A DNA stretch of 64,000 nucleotides from Bartonella sp. HY328 (GTDB lineage: Bacteria; Pseudomonadota; Alphaproteobacteria; Rhizobiales; Rhizobiaceae): assembly GCF_025449335.1 (NCBI RefSeq), contig NZ_CP104883.1, positions 2,596,501-2,660,500 on the forward strand. The letters are read 5' to 3'. Numbering within the stretch: position 1 is the first letter of the stretch; each line of letters starts with the position of its first letter. This document shows positions 51,768 through 58,996 of the stretch, piece by piece. The position numbers were made by a program, and so were the translations under genes. A model generated the notes under the pieces. It had not been told where the DNA came from, did not search any database, and worked only from the letters and a program-made list of their open reading frames with translations.

Positions 51768-53165
51768 TCAATTGCTATAGGTGACAGCTTTTACAGCTTC
51801 AATCACGTCTTCCATGGTTGGTAAGGCAAGCTTTTCAAGATTGGCCGCATAAGGCATTGGCACATCTTTACCGGCAACTGTCATGATTGGCGCATCAAGA
51901 TAGTCAAAGGCTTGTTGCATCACCCGTGTTGCAATTTCCGTACCAACAGATGATTGCGGGAAACCTTCCTCAACAGTTACCAAACGTCCAGTCTTAATGA
52001 CCGACTGGATGATGGTTGGTAAATCCATTGGGCGGATAGTACGCAAATCAATTAATTCTGCGTCAATGCCTTGTTTGGCCAATTCATCAACCGCAAGGAT
52101 TGAGTGTTTCATACCAGCACCGAAAGATACGATCGTTACATCATTACCTTTTTTATGAATGCGAGCCTTACCGATTGGCAAGACAAAATCTTCCATATCA
52201 GGAACTTCAAATTGCTGGCCATAAACCAATTCATTTTCAAGGAAAATAACTGGATTTTCATCACGAATTGCAGCTTTTAAAAGCCCTTTAGCATCGGCCG
52301 CCGTATAAGGCATAACCACTTTTAAACCAGGAATTTGGCTATACCAAGCAGCATAATCTTGTGAATGCTGCGCACCAACACGAGCCGCTGCTCCATTTGG
52401 ACCACGAAACACCATCGGAGCCGACATTTGCCCACCAGACATATAACGCGTTTTTGCCGCCGAATTAATGATCTGGTCAATTGCCTGCATGGCAAAATTA
52501 AATGTCATAAACTCAACAATTGGCCGCAACCCAGCAAAGGCTGCGCCAACGCCAAGACCTGCAAAACCTTGCTCGGTAATTGGGGTATCAACAACACGCT
52601 TTGCACCAAATTCTTCAAGCAAGCCTTGGCTAACCTTATAAGCGCCCTGATATTCGGCAACTTCCTCACCTATAAGGAAAACCCTATCATCGCGGCGCAT
52701 TTCTTCAGCCATAGCATCGCGTAAAGCATCGCGCACAGTGGTCATAACCATTTGCGTACCAGCAGGAATTTCAGGATCGTTTTCAACTTCAACAGCAATT
52801 GGGCTTGCAGCAATTTTTGCTGGTTGCACTGAAGCTTCACTTTGCGCAGCCACTTGATCTGCTGCTGGTGCCTTATTTTTATCTGCAGGATTAACAGCTT
52901 TTCCTAAATCAGCCTCAGTTTCACCATCTTCAAGCAAAATCGCGATTGGCGTATTAACTTTAACACCTTCGCTACCCTCGGGTACAAGAATCTTGCCAAT
53001 AATACCTTCATCGGCAGATTCTACTTCCATTGTGGCTTTATCGGTTTCAATTTCAGCAATGGTATCGCCCGGCTCAACCTTATCGCCTTCTTTTTTCAAC
53101 CATTTAGAAATTTTGCCCTCTTCCATTGTTGGTGACAATGCAGGCATAAGAATATCAATAGACAT
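51768..53165 (-). CDS. pdhB: pyruvate dehydrogenase E1 beta with N-terminal lipoyl domain
   Basis: 465 residues, longer than plain E1 beta because the first 80 residues form a lipoyl domain (ILMPALSPTMEEGKISKWLK, then EIETDKATMEVESADEGIIG) with a linker of about 55. The transketolase-like part follows: DDRVFLIGEEVAEYQGAYKV, VDTPITEQGFAGLGVGAAFA, GPNGAAARVGAQHSQDYAAW and TVEEGFPQSSVGTEIATRVM. This fusion is common in Rhizobiales. It decarboxylates pyruvate with PdhA and TPP. Gaps to pdhA and pdhC are 14 and 13 bases. Confidence 0.95.
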   Translation of the reverse strand: MSIDILMPALSPTMEEGKISKWLKKEGDKVEPGDTIAEIETDKATMEVESADEGIIGKILVPEGSEGVKVNTPIAILLEDGETEADLGKAVNPADKNKAPAADQVAAQSEASVQPAKIAASPIAVEVENDPEIPAGTQMVMTTVRDALRDAMAEEMRRDDRVFLIGEEVAEYQGAYKVSQGLLEEFGAKRVVDTPITEQGFAGLGVGAAFAGLRPIVEFMTFNFAMQAIDQIINSAAKTRYMSGGQMSAPMVFRGPNGAAARVGAQHSQDYAAWYSQIPGLKVVMPYTAADAKGLLKAAIRDENPVIFLENELVYGQQFEVPDMEDFVLPIGKARIHKKGNDVTIVSFGAGMKHSILAVDELAKQGIDAELIDLRTIRPMDLPTIIQSVIKTGRLVTVEEGFPQSSVGTEIATRVMQQAFDYLDAPIMTVAGKDVPMPYAANLEKLALPTMEDVIEAVKAVTYSN

Positions 53166-53179
53166 GTTAGCAAACCTCC

Positions 53180-54220
53180 TTAAACCAGAATATCCGTCCA
53201 GAGTTCAGAAACATCTGGCTCAGGATCATTCTCAGCAAATTCAGCTGCATCAGCTACAATTGCTCTGACATCTTTATCAATGACTTTTAAATCTTCTTCA
53301 CTTGCCCAACCATTATCCATAAGGCGTTTTTTCACCTGATCAATTGGATCATGCTCAGAGCGCATTTTTTGCACTTCTTCCTTACTGCGATATTTTGCAG
53401 GATCAGACATAGAATGGCCACGATAACGATAAGTTTGCATGTCTAGGATAATTGGCCCATTACCACCGCGCGCCCAAGCCATAGCTTCTTCAGCCGCAGC
53501 AGCTACTGCGCGTACATCCATACCATCAACAACGATACCTGGAATTTCAAAAGAAAGACCGCGCTTTGAAAAATCAGTTTCTGCAGAAGCGCGCGAAACA
53601 GACGTTCCCATAGCATAGTGATTGTTTTCAATTACATAAATAACTGGCAGCTTCCATAGAGAAGCCATGTTAAAGCTTTCATATACCTGCCCCTGATTGG
53701 CTGCACCATCGCCAAAGAAAGTCAATGACACATTGTCATTACCTAAATAGCGATTAGCAAAGGCAAGACCAGTGCCAATTGGTACTTGCGCACCAACGAT
53801 ACCATGACCACCATAAAAATTCTTTTCTTTGGAGAACATATGCATCGAGCCGCCTTTCCCCTTGGAAAAGCCACCTTGACGCCCAGTTAACTCCGCCATC
53901 ACACCGCGCGCGCTCATGCCAGCTGCTAACATGTGACCGTGATCACGGTAAGAGGTGATAATCTGGTCACCTTCCTTGGAAACCTTAAGCATGCCAACAA
54001 CGACAGCTTCTTGTCCAATATAGAGATGGCAAAAACCGCCAATCAACCCCATGCCATATAATTGGCCAGCTTTTTCTTCAAAGCGGCGAATCAATAGCAT
54101 CTCTCGATAAGCGTTTAGCTCTTCTTCTTTGGTAAATTCTGCCGGACTTGGTGTCGGCATGGCATTAGACAAAGCGCTTTCTACAAGCTTGGTAGGCGCC
54201 TTTTTTGCTTTTGCGACCAT
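53180..54220 (-). CDS. pdhA: pyruvate dehydrogenase E1 alpha
   Basis: 346 residues. TPP-binding domain with MLLIRRFEEKAGQLYGMGLI near 38-57, SYRDHGHMLAAGMSARGVMA near 90, GGSMHMFSKEKNFYGGHGIV near 122-141, TFFGDGAANQGQVYESFNMA near 165-184 (GDG-N motif for Mg-TPP), and the phosphorylation-loop-like YRYRGHSMSDPAKYRSKEEV near 268-287. It starts the PDH complex genes after a 130-base gap from ftsB; the promoter is probably in that gap. Confidence 0.95.
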   Translation of the reverse strand: MVAKAKKAPTKLVESALSNAMPTPSPAEFTKEEELNAYREMLLIRRFEEKAGQLYGMGLIGGFCHLYIGQEAVVVGMLKVSKEGDQIITSYRDHGHMLAAGMSARGVMAELTGRQGGFSKGKGGSMHMFSKEKNFYGGHGIVGAQVPIGTGLAFANRYLGNDNVSLTFFGDGAANQGQVYESFNMASLWKLPVIYVIENNHYAMGTSVSRASAETDFSKRGLSFEIPGIVVDGMDVRAVAAAAEEAMAWARGGNGPIILDMQTYRYRGHSMSDPAKYRSKEEVQKMRSEHDPIDQVKKRLMDNGWASEEDLKVIDKDVRAIVADAAEFAENDPEPDVSELWTDILV

Positions 54221-54349
54221 CTTTAACTCCCTGTGATAGGTATTCCTTAAAATACGCTGTCAGAAAGAAAGTTACAAGTCTTTTAAATCAGTTAACAATA
54301 GAGATAAGCATTTGTTTTTAAAACAAATTTAAAATTAACCTAATTTCGG

Positions 54350-54679
54350 TTAATTCGATTTATCACCTTGTGAAGTTATTATTGTCAATTCATTGGGGTT
54401 GGAAACACTAAGATTCCTGCGCGCCCATTCATCAAGCATATCTTTTTCAATCTCACCATCGCGCAAGAGAGAAACTTTCAATTCCATCATCTTTCGTTGC
54501 GTTTCAAGCTTATGAAGTTCTCCGTCAAGCAAAACAATGTGTTTATCGACATTTTCACGCGAATATAGACCATATTCACCATGGTAAATATGATATGAGA
54601 AATAGCACAATACCGCTACGGTAATAATTGGCAAAATAAAGCGACCACGATTGGTTCGGCGTTTTTGTTTCGTCCACAT
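54350..54679 (-). CDS. ftsB: septum formation initiator FtsB/DivIC family
   Basis: 109 residues. A basic N-terminus (TKQKRRTNRGRF) is followed by one membrane helix ILPIITVAVLCYFSYHIYHG at 15-34, then a coiled coil (NVDKHIVLLDGELHKLETQR and onward) and a short C-terminal tail. This is the FtsB/DivIC layout; they join FtsL and FtsQ in the divisome. Its place before pdhA is the conserved alphaproteobacterial order. Its usual neighbour eno is not seen; an accessory pocket lies upstream instead. Confidence 0.88.
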   Translation of the reverse strand: MWTKQKRRTNRGRFILPIITVAVLCYFSYHIYHGEYGLYSRENVDKHIVLLDGELHKLETQRKMMELKVSLLRDGEIEKDMLDEWARRNLSVSNPNELTIITSQGDKSN

Positions 54680-54841
54680 TTAATCATATTACCCTTAACT
54701 TGCAAAACTCCAGACAAGAATTCATTGGCATATACTATCATTTGCATAAGCCTTTGACATTTGACTGTTTTTTTAAGCTAGCAGAATATGCTTAACACCT
54801 GATTACCAACCGCATAGAAAAAGCATTATTCCGTTAAATGC

Positions 54842-55570
54842 TTATTTTTCATGCAAAGGATAGAGCGACCAGATAGAGTGCGGATCATTCAACATTTTAT
54901 CGCAGGTTTTTATATATTCTTCCATTTCGCCAAATGATGCTGGCATGGTTTCGTCATCAAAATCATACCAAAAAGCGCGGCCAAATAGAAAAGCATCGGC
55001 AAATTCACCCCAATTGGCATATTGGCTACGCGCTGCTATTAAAGCCGCATTACAAATTGACCATGCATTTTCTTCATTTACATAATTTAACACAACCGCA
55101 TTACGAGTTACTCCAACAAGACGTGCCATGTCCCAGGCTAAAACAGATTGAACCGGCGCTAACTGCAATTGCCTGATAAAATCGCTATCCAACATCATGA
55201 TCAATTTTTCATAATAGTTTTCAAGTCCTTCTTCCTCAAAAGTTGAAAAATATTCAACATCTTCATTCATTTTATCAATTGATGGTTGCATGCACATAGC
55301 GTTAGCCCGCGGCGCCACCATGTCAAAATAATAGCGGTGACCTTCATTAAGTAGCCAATCAACAATCTCATTAAAGCTATCACTATCAACAATGCCCCAG
55401 CCTGCCTTCATACCACTTCTTAGCCTGCGCTTCCCTTCATTGGAAGCAAGTTGCTGATATTGATTAAGACTACCTTCACTATAAGGTGCATCAAGCGCAA
55501 GGGCTGTTATTTCTTCTTTTGTCAAACTCGAATTTAATTGTTTAGCGCTAGGGGAAAATAGCGTTTTCAA
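54842..55570 (-). CDS. DUF1266-domain protein
   Basis: 242 residues, no signal peptide. N-terminal KEEITALALDAPYSEGSLNQ, then SGMKAGWGIVDSDSFNEIVD and WLLNEGHRYYFDM, a central acidic stretch, and a conserved block LAWDMARLVGVTRNAVVLNY, VNEENAWSICNAALIAARSQ, YANWGEFADAFLFGRAFWYD near 165-225. These are the DUF1266 pattern (AWD-R, EEAW, W-EF-GR-W). Function unknown. It is an AT-rich orphan between ftsB and the truB operon, in a spot that is variable between genomes as far as I can infer. Confidence 0.82.
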   Translation of the reverse strand: MKTLFSPSAKQLNSSLTKEEITALALDAPYSEGSLNQYQQLASNEGKRRLRSGMKAGWGIVDSDSFNEIVDWLLNEGHRYYFDMVAPRANAMCMQPSIDKMNEDVEYFSTFEEEGLENYYEKLIMMLDSDFIRQLQLAPVQSVLAWDMARLVGVTRNAVVLNYVNEENAWSICNAALIAARSQYANWGEFADAFLFGRAFWYDFDDETMPASFGEMEEYIKTCDKMLNDPHSIWSLYPLHEK

Positions 55571-55956
55571 CCTTTAGAAAAAAGAAAGCCTTGCAAAGAA
55601 TTTGCTTACAAAACAAATTAAATAACTTATCCTATTACTTAATGAAAACACCCTAATAAGCAATAAAAATTAAGACAAGCGCCTAACTTTATCGAAAATC
55701 AGGGTTGAATGATACATGCTGGCCGATATTGTGACAAAATCCAATAAGACCCATATTGGGTTGCCTTTGCAAAGCGGTGATGAAAAAAAGTTATAGATAG
55801 GTGCTTGCAAGCTGCATCCAAACTATCGGCATACAGCTTGATTTAATAGCGCTTATAGATATTTAAACGCTTAGCTAAAAGCGTCTCTATGACCAACTTA
55901 TTGGATGCAAAGGGTATTGTTTTGCGCCTTAAAGACAAACCATCTTTAGATGGTTA
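55571..55956. other. gene-poor stretch in accessory pocket
   Basis: About 390 bases. A 26-codon frame from ATG 55715 is too short to support. A stem AACCATC/GATGGTT at about 55937-55956 may be a weak terminator for the 122-residue gene. I see no repeats or RNA. Confidence 0.35.
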
Positions 55957-56325
55957 TCAGCCTCGCGCAGCATTGCTACTTGCTTTAGCGGCACAAAGGG
56001 CATCAAATTCAGTCAAGACCGAAGATAATTCATTTTCTAAAACTATTGTTGATTGTTCACTAATATAGTCGGCAAGATCCTGCGGTATCCCTGTGTAAGT
56101 TATATAACCAACAGTGGAGCGAATGGCATCAAAAATGTTTTTTACAGTTGTTTCGCGGGCTAAGGGCGAACCATCTTGTGCTAAAAGCATGATAAAAAGT
56201 GTTTTGCTGATTGCTGAATGGACATTGATTTGGCATTGTTGATAAATTGAATTCTGCCGAAGCACTTCAATTTTTTCGTCTAAGGCTCTTAAGTTTGCAG
56301 ATATTTCCGCATTTTGCGTATGCAT
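55957..56325 (-). CDS. hypothetical helical protein
   Basis: 122 residues, family not recognised. All-helical look: EISANLRALDEKIEVLRQNS, a Gln/Cys stretch YQQCQINVHSAISKTLFIML, LARETTVKNIFDAIRSTVGY, and an acidic C-terminal helix YISEQSTIVLENELSSVLTE. No signal peptide. It lies in the AT-rich pocket upstream of ftsB and has no partner gene. Base composition is normal for a coding region here, unlike the flanks, which supports it as real. Confidence 0.55.
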   Translation of the reverse strand: MHTQNAEISANLRALDEKIEVLRQNSIYQQCQINVHSAISKTLFIMLLAQDGSPLARETTVKNIFDAIRSTVGYITYTGIPQDLADYISEQSTIVLENELSSVLTEFDALCAAKASSNAARG

Positions 56326-56725
56326 TTCGATTATAAATCCCCGTTATCTATAATAAATAACAAAGATATAATCTATTTATATTGATTTCAAGTAAATAAA
56401 TTCGATTAAATTATATTTAAATATATTATTTAATTGTTATTTTATTATATTAAAAACGCTAATACAGCTATCTATAAAGTATATTTTTAATAATATATTT
56501 ATTAATTCAATATTATTATTTATCGTAGCAAAAGCTAAAATTATGAAAACTATAAAATTATATAATGATATTATCTTTGAAAAACTGTTGCTAAAAAATA
56601 AGGCCTTAAAATATTGGCAAGTTGCCATAATATTAGGCAAAAAATCGTATGAAATTAGATTCTAGAGCCCCTATTGATCCGCGTCCTCAATTTAAAAAAA
56701 CTAAGAAACCATAAGACTTTATCTA
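56326..56725. other. very AT-rich stretch in accessory pocket
   Basis: About 400 bases, mostly A and T. A 67-codon minus-strand frame (56437-56640) encodes mostly Ile/Asn/Phe and is likely chance. A 22-codon frame at 56649-56714 is too short to judge. No other feature was seen. Confidence 0.4.
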
Positions 56726-57050
56726 TTACCCACTATGGTTTGTCGATTTATCAATAAACATACACCATGACATTTCCAACTCATCATGGGCAAAATGTGT
56801 ACAATCGTAAAAATTGGGGGCATCATTTATAAATTTAAAATGGCGATATTCATTGCTGCGCCCATCATTTTCAACATAAATAATATTGCCAAGGACTTTC
56901 CAATTTACTTTATTAGAACCCCCTCCCTCAAACATGCCGTACCACCGTGTTAATTTTAGTAAATAGATTTCATCTTTTTTAAAACAAATCGTTACTTGAA
57001 CTTGGATATAGATATAAAATACAAACGATTAAAATTTGGAAGTATTTCAT
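56726..57050 (-). pseudogene. frameshifted small secreted-protein gene
   Basis: ATG 57050 has GGGGA nine bases ahead and encodes a signal-like start MKYFQILIVCILYLYPSSSN, then meets TAA. Dropping one T in the TTTTAAAAAA run near 56980 joins it to a frame that continues FKKDEIYLLKLTRWYGMFEG, GGSNKVNWKVLGNIIYVEND and ends DKSTNHSG before the stop at 56726. The joined protein would be about 107 residues, exported and Trp/Tyr-rich. Causes: true frameshift mutation, homopolymer error, phase variation, or +1 slippage at TTT TAA. Family not recognised. Confidence 0.5.
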
Positions 57051-57373
57051 CTACTTTGTCCCCAAAATATCATTGAAATACATGGCTGCTGTTTAACAAA
57101 TTTGGCTCTATCGACCCTACCAATCATGCCAAATAGGCTATCAACCAAATTCAACCCTGCATTTTTGGCAACACCTCAAAAAACAAACATGGTTTCAAAT
57201 TTTCAGAGGTATTCTATTCAAACTGGGCAAAATAATATTTTCGACTTTGTAGCCTCACGGTTGTAGAACAGCCCAATAATTTTTATGAGGCATAAGATAA
57301 ATGCGCATCTAAATAAAAATCCCAAAACTTACTCATAAGTTTTGGGATTTTAACATTTAAAAAATGAAACCTT
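57051..57373. other. intergenic end of accessory pocket
   Basis: About 320 bases. The right end holds the bidirectional terminator at 57317-57351. A 76-codon plus-strand frame at 57036-57266 has no ribosome site and overlaps the start of the frameshifted gene, so it is not called. No other signal was seen. Confidence 0.4.
57317..57351. terminator. bidirectional terminator after truB
   Basis: AAAATCCCAAAACTTA and TAAGTTTTGGGATTTT arms with a short CTCA loop. It closes the nusA-infB-truB block on the minus strand. Confidence 0.9.
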
Positions 57374-58336
57374 TTAAATCGTAAAAACACGCTTTGGCTG
57401 GAATTTGCCTTGTGCTATAGCACCAATTGCGAGCACCTTACCTTTAAAAGTAACACAAGCTTCATCTGTTTCAAAAATTGCTTCACGACCACGTAAAATA
57501 ATTGGATTGCCGGTGCGTATACGCTGTGCTTGGTCTTCACCAATAGCATATTGCGGCAAACAATCTAGTGCAGCACCAGTTTCAATTAAAAGGCTATCAA
57601 TGGCTGAAAAATCACGGCGCTGGAATGGTTCGCCTTCTTCCCTTGGTTCCGGCTTTGGCGGGCAAGCTGCTTCAAGCTCTTCCAAGGTTACAAAATCTTC
57701 ATCAGTGAAAGGCGCAACTTCAATACGGCGCAATTCAGCAATATGACCATAGCAACCAAGTTCACGCCCCATATCACGCGCCAATGAGCGCACGTAAGTA
57801 CCTTTGCCACATTCAATTTCAAACAGAGATGAACCATCTTCATTCATTTCTAAAATAGAAATAGCATCTATTTCAACTTCACGGGCTGGTATTTCGACAC
57901 TTTCACCATCACGCGCCAAATCATAGGCACGATTTCCATCAATTTTAATAGCAGAAAATTGTGGTGGTGTTTGCAAAATTACGCCGGTGTAATGAGGTAA
58001 TATTGCTTCAATTTCTTCGCGAGTTGGGCGTTTATCACTTGTTTTAGTAACTTCACCCTCAAGATCATCGGTATTACGCTCGGCTCCCCAAGCAACAGCA
58101 AATTGGTAGACCTTGGTACCTTCCATGACATAAGGCACAGTTTTAGTGGCTTCACCCAAAGCAATTGGCAACAGACCTGATGCCAATGGATCAAGCGTAC
58201 CAGCATGACCGGCCTTTTCGGCGCTAAACAACCATTTTATTTTTGAAACCGCCTCAGTTGATCCCATACCTTTTGGCTTGTCTAAAATTACCCAACCGGA
58301 AACCGGCCGACCTTTTCTTTTACGCTGGCGTGCCAT
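57374..58336 (-). CDS. truB: tRNA pseudouridine(55) synthase
   Basis: 320 residues. N-terminal KRKGRPVSGWVILDKPKGMG, catalytic Asp in AGHAGTLDPLASGLLPIALG near 41-60, YQFAVAWGAERNTDDLEGEV near 80, QTPPQFSAIKIDGNRAYDLA near 120-139 and ECGKGTYVRSLARDMGRELG near 183-202. It makes pseudouridine at position 55 in the T-loop of tRNAs. It follows rbfA by 26 bases on the same strand. Confidence 0.95.
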   Translation of the reverse strand: MARQRKRKGRPVSGWVILDKPKGMGSTEAVSKIKWLFSAEKAGHAGTLDPLASGLLPIALGEATKTVPYVMEGTKVYQFAVAWGAERNTDDLEGEVTKTSDKRPTREEIEAILPHYTGVILQTPPQFSAIKIDGNRAYDLARDGESVEIPAREVEIDAISILEMNEDGSSLFEIECGKGTYVRSLARDMGRELGCYGHIAELRRIEVAPFTDEDFVTLEELEAACPPKPEPREEGEPFQRRDFSAIDSLLIETGAALDCLPQYAIGEDQAQRIRTGNPIILRGREAIFETDEACVTFKGKVLAIGAIAQGKFQPKRVFTI

Positions 58337-58362
58337 TAAATTATTATCCTATGCCAAATTTA

Positions 58363-58767
58363 TTATTTATTATCTTCTTCGTCGTCATCTTGGTGTAAAT
58401 CGCGCATCACTTCTGGAGAGCGCAATAAAGCATCAATTTTAGAAAAATTATCAAAACTTGTATCAAGTCTAAAGCGAAATTGCGGCATATATTTCATTTG
58501 CCGCAAAATACGTGATAACTCGCCACGAATAAAGCGCACATGTGAATTTAATTGCTTAACGACAGCGTCACCGTCAACATCGCCAAGAGGTGCAACATAG
58601 CATGTGGCAATTTTTAAATCCGGCGACATCCGCACTTCGCAAACAGAAAGAACCACTTTTTCCAAAAATGGATCACTTAACTCTCCACGTTGTAAAAATT
58701 GAGCTACAGCATGACGAACCTCTTCACCAACACGAAGCTGGCGCTGTGTGGGCCCAGAATGTTTCAT
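58363..58767 (-). CDS. rbfA: ribosome-binding factor A
   Basis: 134 residues from ATG 58767 (MKHSGPTQRQLRVGEEVRHA), with AAAGG upstream. KH-type fold: VGEEVRHAVAQFLQRGELSD, EVRMSPDLKIATCYVAPLGD and IRGELSRILRQMKYMPQFRF, followed by an acidic tail. It helps mature the 5' end of 16S rRNA and is needed in the cold. It lies about 230 bases after infB, with a terminator-like hairpin in the gap, so it may have its own promoter. Confidence 0.93.
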   Translation of the reverse strand: MKHSGPTQRQLRVGEEVRHAVAQFLQRGELSDPFLEKVVLSVCEVRMSPDLKIATCYVAPLGDVDGDAVVKQLNSHVRFIRGELSRILRQMKYMPQFRFRLDTSFDNFSKIDALLRSPEVMRDLHQDDDEEDNK

Positions 58768-58875
58768 TGCATTACCTTTCAACCAGCTCATTAAAACCAC
58801 GAGCTGTAATAGCATTTTTGATTTTAAATTTGCCCAGAGACGAGAGTCAGGACCTATTAATTTAAATGAAATAAA

Positions 58876-58907
58876 AGCGCTTTACATCATAATAAATGCA
58901 AAGCGCT
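58876..58907 (-). terminator. hairpin between infB and rbfA
   Basis: On the minus strand AGCGCTTTGCAT and AT(G)ATGTAAAGCGCT pair around TTATT, followed by TTTATTT. It could end part of the nusA-infB transcripts before rbfA. Confidence 0.65.
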
Positions 58908-58996
58908 CCCTATTTTATTGTAACTTATTGCTGTTTATAAATTATTACATATGGCAACAGGACAATATTCCAACATGCCATATATATTTTTATATC

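Noticed and set aside
55889..56030. Plus-strand frame MTNLLDAKGIVLRLKDKPS onwards
   Set aside because: About 48 codons with no ribosome site; half of it is antisense to the 122-residue gene.
56437..56640. 67-codon minus-strand frame rich in Ile, Asn and Phe
   Set aside because: Its composition is what AT-rich DNA gives by chance, and no ribosome site or family likeness is present.
57036..57266. 76-codon plus-strand frame
   Set aside because: No ribosome site, overlaps the better-supported start at 57050 on the other strand, and shows no domain features.
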